Positions 1 through 10,404 of a DNA stretch of 64,000 nt are shown here, piece after piece. The notes under the pieces are model-generated. The model was not told the DNA's origin, did not search any database, and saw only the letters and a list, made by a program, of their open reading frames with translations. Made by a program: the position numbers and the translations under genes. Source of the DNA: Microcebus murinus (Eukaryota; Chordata; Mammalia; Primates; Cheirogaleidae); NCBI RefSeq assembly GCF_040939455.1, contig NC_134106.1, forward strand, positions 73,601,001 through 73,665,000, written 5' to 3'. The first letter of the stretch is position 1. The number at the start of each line of letters is the position of its first letter.

Positions 1-981
1 TGCTTAGATGCAGCTGGAGCATTAACTTTGAACCCAGGGAAAGAGCATCTCTGGAAAAAGGTAACTTCTGCTGCTCAGAAGCTGTGTGTGAGGAACTGTC
101 TTTCACTTCTCTGTATCTAGCCTTAAGGTGCCTCTAGGAGTCTTGGTCCAAGGTACAGGTTTTGGAGGAGCTGGGGCTGCTTAAAGAGTGCAAGTTGGTG
201 ATTGCTTTCTCCCTGTTTAGGAACAACTAGGGAGTCAGGCACGAGGGGTCCTGAGGCAGGGAGGATTGTGAACAACTGTTCTCATTGTGGAGAGTCTGTG
301 ATCTTCTTGGGGAATAGTTCTGGCACTCTAACCAGAAAATCAGAGGCAGATATAACATAATAGTAAAAACATCTCATGGGGCCCATGGATGGCCATGTAC
401 AGGATCCTTAGAGATGCCTCTTTGGCTGGGGAATGGAGGAAGATGGAGTCAAAGAGTCAGGTTTGCTTCCAGTGACTTGGGAGTGTTTGGCTTGAAGTTG
501 GGAAAAGTGGTAGCTTACCAGCTGTGTGGAGGGCTAGAATGGAGACAGAAACACACTCCCTTTCCTTCCTCTAAACCCAAAGACTCAGAGCATTAGAAGG
601 TGCCTGGGATGGTGGTCTGGAATCTGCTAACAATCCTAGCTAGATGTGATGGATGGAAGATATACCAAGACCATCACACCCTGAGAACCAGGACTTCGCC
701 AGCCATGGCAACAGTGGGAGCTTCCATTTGGGGTTTGCTCGCCTTGAAATATGCTCTTCCCATCCTTATTCTCAAATATGCATCTGGACAAGGTCTCAGG
801 CAGCTTTCTCTAAAGGATCTCAGGATAGCTTTCTCTAAAGAATTTTTATAACAAAATTTCAGGTTGGGGAGGGGGAAAAGTAGGTAACATGTTTTCCTTC
901 TCTCCTTCCCTCACGTAGCCAGCTGGTGGCAACCTCCTCTCCATCATCTGATCTACCTTCATAGGAGGCACTGAAGCCATC
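1..981. other. 5' flank / possible 5' UTR of IL36B
   Basis: No coding exon or repeat family recognised. It ends at the start codon of IL36B. It may hold the promoter or untranslated exons, because human IL36B has distal 5' exons, but I see no clear TATA box or CpG-rich stretch that would place a promoter. Confidence 0.4.
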
Positions 982-997
982 ATGGGCACCCCATTGA
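982..997 (+). CDS. IL36B: IL36B coding exon 1 (start codon exon)
   Basis: ATG plus four codons (MGTPL) and one base, followed by a strong donor, gtaagt, at 998. The single left-over base A joins GG of the next exon to make an Arg codon. That Arg aligns with R5 of human IL-36 beta, the known mature N-terminus, which supports this short exon as real. The upstream limit of the exon (5' UTR) is not determined. No experimental support is visible. Confidence 0.7.
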
Positions 998-3900
998 GTA
1001 AGTAATGAATTGAAAACCAGCTTGGAAGTATCATCCATTCTCCTCACCAAAGAAATAGGATATAAGGCCCCCCTCGTTTGCTCGGCCATAAATATATTTG
1101 CTCTTGCTAAAACACAGATGGTAAGCCTGCATCTGAAAATCTCAGGACAGCTAGCTCTTTTGTTATTGTCTCTATGTAGAATTGCTGACGACCAATTTAA
1201 ATATTTTGGGGTTTTATTAATATTACTACCCAGAGATTTTATCAGTCAGGAAAAGATAAGTCACTAATAGCCCTGGGGAGACAAAGATGATTCTTGAGAA
1301 TCTCTTGGGACACTGAATGCATGGATCCTTCCAGATGTTTTCATTCATAAACCGTCCCCTGCCTATTTCCCCTCTCTTGCTCTGAGAAGTAGCCTCTCCT
1401 GAGAGAAGCAAGCCTACACCAAGGGATTCTAAAGCCATTAATACCAGGATGCAACTAGAGTCCTAATGCTGACAACAATCCCACGTATGTTTTGTGCTTT
1501 TCTGTCATCCTGCAGGGGTGAAAAGTCCCGAAGTCTATGGTATTCGTGATTCTCTACAGATGGTGTGGGTCCTGGATGGAAATTCTTTAATAGCAGCTCC
1601 TCTTAACAACAGTGTCAAGCCTGGTGAGTGACAATTTAAGCCGCTGTTGCTCCACTGGGGCTGGGGCCGAGCCTGCCTGACCCTGGTCCTGGACCTTGCC
1701 AACTCCTGGGCACCAGCCTATGTCCACAGGAAGGGTGACAAGGGGCAGGATGGTTCCCTCCCACAAAGGAAAACCCATGCCTAGAAATGAGGGGTTGGCA
1801 GCTCCCCTCGTCAAAAGAAAATATCCTCAGATTAGAAGGGCTTATTCATTCTGGAAATGGAAAGTTTAACCTTCCTCTTAAACTTTCTGTCCTTTAGATT
1901 CCAACCATCACTACCTAAGTCCTCAGATTCAAGCACCTTCATCTTTCCAATACCAAACCTATACACCTTTCTAAGTTGGCATCCTCTGTTCTAATAAAAA
2001 GTAATATTCCTTCTCCCATCACATCTGTCCAGCTCAGCTTCTTTCCCTTTCTGTAGGACTTCAATGGTTGATTTAATTCCTTGCTTCCATGCACATTCCA
2101 CTTTTTTTTTTTGAGACAGAGTCTCATACTGTTGCCCAGGCTAGAGTGCTGTGGCATCAGCTCACAGCAACCTCAAACTCCTGGGCTCAAGTGATCCTAC
2201 TGTCTCAGCCTGCCGAGTAGCTGGGACTATAGGCGTGTGCCACCATCCCTGGCTAATTTTTCTATGTATTTTTAGTTGTCCAGCCAATTTCTTTCTATTT
2301 TTTTAGTAGAGATAGGTCTTGCTCTTGCTCAGGCTGGTCTCAAACTCCTGAGCTCAAACGATCTGCCCATCTCGGTCTCCCAGAGTGTTAGGATTATGGG
2401 AGTGAGTCACCTGGCCCGGCCCACATTCCACTCTTATCTGTGTTCTGGCTTCTTTCTATTGCTGACAGACATGCTATAATCTAACATCTGTAATCTTAAT
2501 ACTAAAAACCTTCTCTTGAGCTCTACATTCTACTCCTACCAATCCATTTTCCTGGGCCAACTGTAGCCAAACTTCACTAGAGAGTTGACTATGCAACCTC
2601 TCTCCACTTCACCTGTTTCACCTCCACTTCGCCCTGACATCAAGACATTCTGACTTCCAGACGGCTCTTCAACTAATCCCCTTGTGCTCCTATTCCCAAG
2701 GTCACCATTGACCTTCAAATACTCAGACCTAGAGGACACTTCTCAGCCCTCATGTTATCTGGCCCCTCAGCTGCGTTAGTGTAATTGATAATTTCCTTCT
2801 TTATCACTCTCCATCTTCTCCTTCTATAATAGCATTCATTCTTGTATGGTTCACTGCCTCCTCTTTTGCATTTTCTTTATGACTCCACTTTCTCCCTGAA
2901 ATTTCCAAATGATGGGGTCCCTCAGGGCTCATTCTGCAATCATTCACATGCCCCATGGAATAAGCTGGGTTCTTGGATTAATGTACCACCTCTATGCTCA
3001 TGTCTGCCGCTCATGCCTGCGACACAGATCTCCCTTCTAAACAGTTGACCTGTGTCATCTTGGTGTCCTCCCAAACATCTCCAACTTCTTATATCCCAGT
3101 TGGAACTGTGGATCTGTCTCCTCAAAACTGCTAATGGTCTCCATGAGTGGCACTAGCGTCCTCCCCATTTCCTTGAGCCAGAAATACAGGAGACATCTTG
3201 TCTCCTCCTTTGCCTCACCCTCCATTCAATCCATCACCAAAGATTGATGATTTCTAGGATCACATCCTCTCTTGCCTAGACCACTGCCATCACTTTCTCA
3301 CTGGCCTCCCTGCCACTTTGTTTCTGTAGTCTCCCATCCTTTCTCCACATAGAATCAGGAGTGACCTTCTTAATATATTAATTGAACAATATCATGCCTG
3401 TGTGTTTGTGCTTGTGGGTGGGGTAAGTTGGGGAGACCTCAGGTGCACCAGTTTTCTTCTAGAGCCTTGAATTTGCCAGCTCTTTTCCATATAGGGGCCT
3501 TTACTCAAACTTTTCCTTTCACTGGAATACTCTCCCTTCAAACCCCCTCCACCACCCTATTCCCATTTCTTTATTTTTTTTCCCCACTTCTTTTTTTTTT
3601 TTTCCCACTTCTCAAATCAATATTTTTTTACTGCATCAGTAAAATTGCAAATAGGTCTTAGGAGTCACCTGGGATGTTGATGCAGCTGGACAACTCTTAG
3701 ATCTTACTCATCAGTCTCTTCTTCAAAGACCTAGAAACCATCCAAAAATTTTCTGATATCCCTGTTTTTAACTGTTGTAGCTTGCTGAATCAAAGCAGCT
3801 GAATTTGAAACAAGCTCAACATCATTTCCTTGAAGGATTAACTCATCTTTCTGGGTTTGAGATACTGAACAAGCAACACCTGGCCTCATCCAAATCCTGC

Positions 3901-6397
3901 AGATGTATTTTTTACCTAAGAAATCTCATATTTCAACAAGAGACCCATTTCCCTGGATAACAATGTTGACAGGGAAGGGAGTACACAGACTTCATCTTGT
4001 AACAGAAGATGTAACACCCTTGATCATGTTCTGTCTGTGACTACAGATAGTGCAAACGGTAGCCAGTTCCTTTCTATTTCCCCACCATTTGTCAACCTGG
4101 AGTCTCTTCTTTTTCTTTCCAAGGAGACTGAGTTCTACCTTGATGTGATTGAACTTCCTCTGAGGGTTTCTCTGGGACCATTCACAATAACTGCACATCC
4201 TTTAAGAGTGATGTCGACATTTCCTGGAATGCCGACAGTCTGATTGCTGAGAATGGTCTTCATTCTCACAGTACATGTGGCAAAGAGCTCCCATTTCTTC
4301 ATATAAGAGCTTTCTCCTAGCTCTAAGGTCTTGAGTTGAATTTCACCTCTATCTATGGTCTCTCTCCTACTGTCCCAAGCTTTGGTCACTTCTTCCAAAG
4401 CAGGTATTGCAATTTATTGTAGTTTTGAATATTTCTCTGTTTACATCTTTTCATCTCACTTGGAAAGATCATAAGTTCCATGGGGGCAATGACAGTGTTT
4501 TCCTCGACTAAATCTCCAGTGCCCACATACTGCCTTGTTCTACGTGGGCATTCAACAAATAGTTGTTGAATGAATTCATTCTGTCTCCCCTGCCCAGAAT
4601 GATAGATGCCGAATGCCCAAGCTCCTGGGAATTACTTGCTAAATTAGTCAGGAATTAAGTTCAGTTCGTAGTGACAGGAAACCCACATAATCAAGTCTTA
4701 AATGTAGTTTTTTTCTAATGTCAAAGAAGCATGAGTAGGCCAGCCCAGGCTAGTATGGTGGCTCTATGATGCCACCAGGGGCCAAGGATTCTAGCCTTCT
4801 TCTTCACCAACCTCAAGGTCAATGCCCAAGTGTTTGAGGTAGGCAGTAAAACAACACAGGGTATAAGAAACAACTCCTGCCAGCTGTGTCTACTCCTTTT
4901 AAGGAATATTCTTAGAAGTCCCATACAACACTTCCACTGATAGCTCATGGACCACAAATTAAGCATTTGACCACATTTAGCTGTGGGAAATCCTATTTTT
5001 ATTTCTTGGGAAGCAATGTGTCCTGGTAATAGTTGGAGTTCTACAATTAAGGAAGAAAAATGAAATGGATTTCAGAATGGTGACAAATGGCTAATGGGAG
5101 GACCCTGTCTGGGGGAGTCCTGGACACTCAGTGTCCCCTGGCTGGGAGGAGTAACTGGATGTCAGCCCAGAAAGGTCGAATATCCCCCTGCATGGGGCCT
5201 AACATTGTCTCCATTTTCCCTTGTGTTTCCAGTCTTTCTTGAGTTAGTAGCAAGTAGAGACACAGAATTCCACAATGAAGAAAAAGGTAATCTGGTTTAC
5301 CTGGCAATCCAAGGCAAAGATCTGTGTATCTTCTGTGAGGAATTTCAGGGCAAGCCTACTTTGCAGCTTAAGGTGAGTGGTTGTACAGCTAAAGAGAGAA
5401 GTAGTGTCAAAAAGACTTTTAATTTCATTTGTATGTTACTGGATAAAAATAATATTCTTACAATCCTGGATGATTCAATATAAGGATGGAAACGTGACCT
5501 GAATGATTCCCAAATCAGTAAACGCTGCCTTTGAATGGGTAGAATACTTACTTAACTGTCAGAGCACGGATCCTCTGAAAGACAGAGAATACACCCATAG
5601 GAATGTTTCAGAACAGCCAAGGAATGGTGGTGTCTCCGTTCTCAGTCCTGATTAATTGCCTCCTGGAAATGCTCTGAGATGAGGGGATGCTCCCACATAA
5701 GCAAAGGCGGGAGACAAATGGAGGGAGATTGTCAGTGTGGATTTTGTAGATTCCATGTTTATGGTGTGTGTACTAAAAGCAAGATTTTTAGTTATGAAAC
5801 TAATCTTTCTGCTGATGATGGAAGCTGTAATGTATAAACCCACATGGTGGTTGGGAATGCAGTGAGACTGGCCTGAACCTGTAGGTGAATGCAAACCAGA
5901 AACACTAAGAAAGGGATTTAAACCTCCCTGCGTTCCAGGGAAAATGATGCCTTAAAGAATCAGAAGCACCCTGTGTCAGGGGATCCTGGGGTGGAGCCAG
6001 GCTACTGGAAACTAATGGTTTCCCTGTTTGGATGACCCCCCCCCCCATTCATCTGTCTGTGTCCCTAGCCTCTCTCCTTGCCTTTGGGATCAGTAGTCAC
6101 TCCCCTGCTGTGCACTCAGGGTTGAGACAGTTTAGCTCTCTCCTCCTAAGCCTCCTCTCTAACAAACCTCTTTCCCTCCCCCAGGAGAAAAAGATTATGA
6201 ACCTGTACCTGGAGAAGAAAGCACCAAAGCCATTTTTCTTTTTCCACAATAAGGAGGGCTCCACCTCTGTCTTTGAGTCAGTCTTCTACCCTGGCTGGTT
6301 CATAGCCACCTTCCTCACAGCAGGACAGCCCATCACTCTCACCCAGAAGAGGGACATAACTACCAACACTAACTTCTACTTAGATCCTAAAAAATAA
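982..6397 (+). CDS. IL36B: IL36B, interleukin-36 beta, main isoform (4 coding exons)
   Basis: Coding exons 982-997, 1516-1623, 5233-5372 and 6185-6397 join in phase into a 158-residue protein; human IL-36 beta isoform 2 has 157. Every intron is GT-AG. The start ATG (982) has A at -3 and G at +4. The order of family landmarks fits: IRDS near residue 15, [18 protein letters not shown], then PGWFIAT and a NFYLD-like tail. There is no signal peptide, as is usual for IL-36. The protein is a beta-trefoil cytokine that binds IL1RL2/IL1RAP and drives NF-kB and MAPK signalling in skin and mucosa; IL36RN antagonises it. Aliphatic-X-Asp is I15-R16-D17, so the predicted mature N-terminus is R6. An AATAAA (6393-6398) overlaps the stop codon; I did not settle the real poly(A) site. 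5' untranslated exons were not identified. The family call is near certain; exon 1 is a prediction. Confidence 0.92.
998..1515 (+). other. IL36B: IL36B intron 1
   Basis: GT-AG intron between the start-codon exon and exon 2. Nothing else recognised inside it. Confidence 0.65.
1516..1623 (+). CDS. IL36B: IL36B coding exon 2
   Basis: 108 bases between acceptor tcctgcag (ends 1515) and donor gtgagt (starts 1624). It encodes 35 whole codons including [13 protein letters not shown] and NSLIAAPL, close to human YAIRDSRQMVWVL and NSLIAAPL. It carries the aliphatic-X-Asp motif (IRD) needed for defining the active N-terminus. Phase 1 on both sides. Confidence 0.92.
2103..2421 (-). mobile_element. Alu SINE, strepsirrhine type, in IL36B intron 2
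   Basis: Inverted Alu starting with a poly-T run and 'gagacagagtctc' and ending 'ggcccggc'. Two monomers are visible, with the strepsirrhine-style insert around 'tttttagttgtccagc'. It is flanked by an exact 11-bp target duplication, cacattccact, at 2092-2102 and 2422-2432. Confidence 0.93.
2530..3560 (+). mobile_element. L2 LINE remnant, split by the RPL9 pseudogene
   Basis: Old LINE-2-like sequence recognised by its C/T-rich text and phrases such as 'caccacctctatgctca' and 'cctagaccactgcc'. It continues at 4300-4585 on the far side of the RPL9 insertion, ending with the typical 'tgttgaatgaattca' 3' end. Assigned by eye; boundaries are approximate. Confidence 0.7.
3572..4288 (-). pseudogene. 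RPL9: RPL9 processed pseudogene
   Basis: Intronless, inverted copy of ribosomal protein L9 mRNA. The ATG is at 4263-4261, with [20 protein letters not shown], then in another frame [17 protein letters not shown] and [13 protein letters not shown], and further pieces to the stop and 3' UTR. An A-rich tail appears as a poly-T stretch (about 3591-3603). At least two frameshifts break the reading. An exact 11-bp target duplication, tcccatttctt, lies at 3561-3571 and 4289-4299. It sits inside an L2, within IL36B intron 2, on the opposite strand to the gene. A non-functional L1-mediated retrocopy. Confidence 0.92.
4300..4585 (+). mobile_element. L2 LINE 3' end (continuation)
   Basis: Continuation of the L2 at 2530-3560, ending with 'gtgggcattcaacaaatagttgttgaatga', split here as the L2 3' terminus motif (caacaaat...ttgaatga). 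Approximate boundaries. Confidence 0.65.
5233..5372 (+). CDS. IL36B: IL36B coding exon 3
   Basis: 140 bases between acceptor gtttccag and donor gtgagt. It encodes 47 residues including [23 protein letters not shown] and QGKPTLQLK. The length equals that of the matching IL36G exon at 39695-39834, as expected for paralogues. Human has ACRDTEF; here the Cys is Ser. The donor after the LK codon serves both the main (6185) and the alternative (8046) last exons. Confidence 0.95.
5373..6184 (+). other. IL36B: IL36B intron 3
   Basis: GT-AG intron between exons 3 and 4. No repeat family recognised apart from a short poly-C run near the 3' end. Confidence 0.8.
6185..6397 (+). CDS. IL36B: IL36B coding exon 4 (main C-terminus)
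   Basis: Acceptor cctcccccag ends at 6184. The exon encodes 70 residues and TAA (6395-6397). It contains [18 protein letters not shown], the IL-1 family signature around YPGWFIAT, and a [10 protein letters not shown] tail. These form the last strands of the beta-trefoil. A run of ten C at about 6039-6048 and a pyrimidine-rich tract precede it. Confidence 0.95.
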   Translation, partial: EKKIMNLYLEKKAPKPFFFFHNKEGSTSVFESVFYPGWFIATFLTAGQPITLTQKRDITTNTNFYLDPKK

Positions 6398-6937
6398 ATC
6401 CAGCCTGGTCTGTGGGTGGCAGATTCCAGGACAGAGGATCAAGCTGTCATAGAAGCTTCTGTTTGAAAACACACCAAGCCATCTTAAGAAACCACCAGGC
6501 ACTGAGTTTATCGGCACTTTAGCCCCGCCCCCCCACTCACCTCGTTCTTACCACCTCCTCCTCCACACATCCACTTCTGCACCATGTCCCCTACATGGAT
6601 GTCATCCTCCCAATATGAAACCTAAGAATCATTTTTCATTCTTTCTTGATCTATTCAGCTGTTATTCTCCAAATGCTTCTTGCATACAACTACCCTTCCT
6701 GTTCCTTTTGCCAACCCATGTTCTAGAGATATGAATTCCAAACATTTTTGTTTATATGACCCTATTGATAAAAGAATGTCATTTATTAATTCTGTGCATG
6801 CTTACTATAAACATTATAGTATGTATCCCAAATGATACAGTTAATGAATGAGATAAATGTGAAATAGAAATTTTACTTATCCTGATAATCATGATGGATT
6901 CATAATGTCATTAGTTAATAATTTGAGACACCGTATA

Positions 6938-7445
6938 TATTGTTGATCCTTGAACAGCACAATTTTGAACTTCACCGGTCCAATTCATATGCAGATTTTT
7001 TCAATAAAAGTTATACCAAATGTGCCTGCCTCTCCTGCCTCTCCTTCCACCTCCTCCACCTCTTCTGCCTCTGCCACCCCTGTGACAGCAAGACCAGCCC
7101 CTCCACTTCCTCCTCCTCCTCCTCAGCCTAATCAAAGCGAAGATGACAACGATGAGGACTTTTATGATGATCCACTTCTGCTTAATGAACACTAAATATA
7201 TTTTCTCTTCCTTATCATTTATAATAACATTTTATTTAGCTCACCTTATTGTAAGAATGCAGTATATAATACAAATAACAGAGAAAATATGTATTAATCA
7301 ACTATTTGTGTTATCGGTAAGGCTTCCTGTCAACATTAGGCTATTAGTGGTTGAGTTTTGAGGTTAGTCAAAAGTTATATGTGGATTTTTCACTAGAAAG
7401 AGATTAGCACCCCTAACCCCTTCATTGTTCAAGGGTCAACTGTAC
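6938..7445 (+). mobile_element. Tigger-type DNA transposon, internally deleted
   Basis: Terminal inverted repeats: left 'gttgatccttgaaca', right 'tgttcaagggtcaac', flanked by TA. The interior keeps a short remnant of a transposase-like reading frame ending with a Pro-rich run then QSEDDNDEDFYDDPLLLNEH and a stop, which I recognise as the end of Tigger-group elements. A (TCC/CTG)n-rich stretch at 7030-7125 encodes the Ser/Pro run. Tc1/mariner-Tigger superfamily; the exact subfamily is not certain. It lies between IL36B exon 4 and alternative exon 4a. Confidence 0.78.
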
Positions 7446-8045
7446 TTTGGTTAAGATTGTTAACTGTTGTGAATGTAAATCAATCCATATTTCAAAGACT
7501 CATTCAGATCAGTTTGAATTTCTTTCAGACAACTTCTGAGACTGAGTATACTGTCCTTGTTTTTACTTTATAAAGTGATTGGAAAAAGAAGCACCAGCTT
7601 TGAATTTTCTTGTTATTATTCATGTTTTCTGGAATTTAGTAGTGAGGGTTACTTTAGTTAAAGTCTATAATATAATCTGTAAATTCACTAACTAAGAACA
7701 TGTAGATTGCAATATGCTACAGTATTCTGAACATGAATATAAATAGGACAGGCTCTCTTCCCTCAAGAGATCTTGCCCTTCTTTGTACATGACAAGCAGA
7801 GGTATTGGGTCTTGCAATGGGTATTCATGGCTAGGTTGAAATTTCTCAGCCAGGCATAATCTGTCCCCAAACTGGCATTATCTCCTATTGCTCCACCGCC
7901 CATGAATCTGTTTGGGATATTCCTTGAACCCCATCTGTTAGCCCACTTTTTACTCCAGTTATTGTTGTGCACCCAGCTCTGAGAAGGTGTAATCTGGCAA
8001 CATGTCATCTCAGCTGCCCTGAGCATCTTCCTTTCCTTACTCCAG
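7446..8045 (+). other. Sequence between Tigger element and IL36B exon 4a
   Basis: Nothing recognised beyond the polypyrimidine tract 'ttcctttccttactccag' that precedes the alternative exon. Confidence 0.4.
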
Positions 8046-8172
8046 GGATCCCAGGACACCTGGGGGATGGACACTTGCAGGAACATACTTGGCATTCACA
8101 TATGTGCAAACCTGGAAGTGAGAGGGAGCTGGTCCATGGGAACCCTTGAAAAATGGAGGATGGGAGTGGATG
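8046..8172 (+). CDS. IL36B: IL36B alternative exon 4a (alternative isoform)
   Basis: 127 bases between a possible acceptor ttactccag (ends 8045) and a possible donor gtgaat (8173). Read in phase after exon 3 it encodes 42 residues including GSQDTWGMDTC, GIHICANLEVR and MGTLEKW. These align with the human isoform-1 tail (GSQDNIGKDTC, GIHTCINLDVR, MGTLDQW), quoted from memory. Human has Leu-Gln before GSQD; here CTCCAG is present but is preceded by 'tta' rather than an AG, so the acceptor is probably six bases further in. This tail replaces the final trefoil strands, and its function in any species is unclear. Confidence 0.75.
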
Positions 8173-9577
8173 GTGAATGGCTACTTTCTTCCATCCCACA
8201 GGTGGGCAATTCTGAGGTACATTCTGCATTGTTCCTCAGAGGGTCCTGGCAGTATTGAGCCATAATTGCCCAAGGCAGGGCTGAGGTCGAGAACACATTC
8301 CTGCATTGACTTCCCTCATTTCCCCACTTCAATTTCCCCAGCCACCGCTCCTGTTCCCTGGGGTCACTTTTCATCATCCTGCACGCAGATCCTTGTCTCA
8401 GGCTCTGTTTTCTGGTGTACATGTAGGCTAAGACAGATTCTTTCAAAGCAAACTTCTCTGCTTGCCACCCCAACATTTTGGATTCTTCCATCTGTGTCTC
8501 TGCTCATGCCCTTGCACACATTTCAACCACTTCCATCATTGTGTACTCACCTGCCTATGCCCTACTAACGTCTTAAATCTTTTTGAAGTATTTAGATGCC
8601 TCTCTTCATCTTGCCAATCAAAGGCAACACCTCTTCTTCTTTGAGGTCCACTGCATTTCGCCTTCTTATTGGATCTTTCTTTAGCCTTTGTGCTATAGCT
8701 TTTTTCCCTTGTCTTGGCCCATTTTCTCTCTTCTCCTCAACCAAATTCTAGGTACATGAAGGGCAGAAATTTTGTCTCTTACATTTATGTACTTCATTTA
8801 GATGCTAAATCTTGCCTCCTAAATAACAGTTTCTCAACAAAATATTATTGAAACAAATTAGTTTTTATTGCACATATTAGCATCTTCCTGTTGATACCAA
8901 AGTGTGTCAGGGAGGACCTTGCATTATGATGGCAGGAGAAGCCCTCAACTTCAAAAAGGGTCCAATGAACGGCAAAGCTGAAAAACTCCTCAAAGAATAT
9001 GGAGAAGGAAAACGCAGAAAGGCTGCTCATGAGCTTCCCTGTCTCAGTTCTTTCTCTTCTTCCTCATATGCCCATTGTGACCCCAGGGGACTGTGATGAT
9101 GTTAGCACATCCTTTCAGGAGGAGTTGGCTGCAGAATTGAAGCACAACCCTAGTATCCCCAGAAGGCGTCCAGCCAGAATCCCTCATGACAGGGTCCACG
9201 CATAGCCTGGGGAGTTGCACTTTGTCCAAGCCCACCCCCGCATCCATTTATGTTTATGCACAACGATGTGGGGCACAGGAGAAGGCCCCTTTATTATTGT
9301 TGCAGCTGCATTAGGGAAATGAGAAGTACCTTTTAATCCTCACCCCAATCTAGATCTTTGAAATCAAAGACATGCCCACCAACTCTAATTTCATAGTCTC
9401 AAGGCACTATGATGATCCAGCCGTCCCTATCAGAATCAAGCGAGTAAGGCAAAGGGGGAAGTAAACTCCAGGCTTTTCTAGGCAACTTCAGTGTGGAATC
9501 TGCCTTCTCAACTACTCCCCGATTGCTAGTTCACAAATATCAGGGTCTTGCTAACCAGAGAGTTACTTCTTCTGGAG
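8173..9577 (+). other. IL36B: Intron between IL36B alternative exons 4a and 5a
   Basis: Putative GT-AG intron of the alternative isoform. Contains short open frames of no recognisable family (for example near 8902-9205). Confidence 0.5.
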
Positions 9578-9660
9578 GTGGAAAGGAGTGGGAGAGTTCC
9601 CTTCAACATCACCATCTCAGGGAGAAGGACAGAGTTTCTCATCCTTGTGGACCAAGGTAG
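9578..9660 (+). CDS. IL36B: IL36B alternative exon 5a (alternative C-terminus)
   Basis: After acceptor tcttctggag, 83 bases continue the alternative frame in phase from exon 4a and encode SSLQHHHLREKDR, close to human SSFQHHHLRKKDK. Then the reading leaves the human one and reaches TAG at 9658-9660. A second frame just downstream still encodes VGMPGR, as at the human C-terminus, so a one-base loss explains the change. The predicted alternative protein is 157 residues (human 164, from memory). Moderate certainty; transcripts would decide it. Confidence 0.68.
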
Positions 9661-10051
9661 GAATGCCAGGAAGGAATGTGAAAACAAGAAGAGGGAGATT
9701 CTCAACTCTACAATCTTGGACTGGCTTGGGACTGGCTACAATCTTGGGATCAAGGAAATGCTCAAATGGAAAGAGCTGTAGAATTTTTTCTCTCTTCTTG
9801 GACTCTGTCTTACAGTTTGTAAAACAAGGACATTGTCTGTTTCTTAAAGATTCAGTAAATCATGCCTGTAAAGTTAGATAACACTGGGGACATTTATAGG
9901 GGTTGATTTGGGTGTCCTAGTCTGTTCAGGTGTTTTCATCTGTCCTTACAGTGTTTCAAAAATTGGGAAGTCAAGATTCTTAAGAAAAATTGGAAGATCT
10001 GGCAACACTGCTCTGGAATTCCCACAGAGCAATGAGCAACTACAGCTCAAT
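9661..10051. other. Intergenic, downstream of IL36B alternative end
   Basis: Probable 3' UTR then unassigned sequence. No convincing AATAAA was found here. Confidence 0.35.
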
Positions 10052-10065
10052 CTACTATTTCTCTC

Positions 10066-10390
10066 TCTTTTTGTTGAGACAGAGTCTCACTCTGTTGCCT
10101 GGACTAGAGTGCCGTGGCGTCAGCCTAGCTCACAGCAACCTCAAACTCCTGGGCTCAAGCAATCCTGCTGCCTCAGCCTCCCGAGTAGCTGAGACTACAG
10201 GCATGTGCCACCATGCCCGGCTAATATTTTCTCTATATATTTTTAGTTGTCCATATAATTTCTTTCTATTTTTAGTAGAGATGGGGTCTCGCTCTTGCTC
10301 AGGCTGGTCTCAAACTCCTGAGCTCAAACAATCCACCCGCCTCAGCCTCCCAGAGTGCTAGGATTACAGGCGTGAGCCACCATGCCTGGC
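10066..10390 (-). mobile_element. Alu SINE, strepsirrhine type
   Basis: Inverted Alu from 'tttttgttgagacagag' to 'catgcctggc', with the extra 'tatatttttagttgtcc' block. Flanked by an imperfect 14-bp duplication: ctactatttctctc (10052-10065) and ctattatttctttc (10391-10404). Confidence 0.92.
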
Positions 10391-10404
10391 CTATTATTTC
10401 TTTC

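Noticed and set aside
5094..5483. 129-codon plus-strand frame
   Set aside because: It is IL36B exon 3 read through both flanking introns; splice sites at 5232/5373 give the real exon.
7001..7192. Arg/Gly-rich minus-strand frame
   Set aside because: Reverse of the Pro/Ser-coding simple repeat in the Tigger element.
7763..8095. Minus-strand frame with a short YLCLSC segment that superficially resembles the IL-36 alpha NLCLMC segment
   Set aside because: Only a few residues match. The residues before and after do not fit, there is no donor after an LK codon, and the frame overlaps the alternative IL36B exon on the other strand.
8902..9205. Two overlapping plus-strand frames that look protein-like
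   Set aside because: No family, no splice context in agreement with IL36B, and no support beyond being open.
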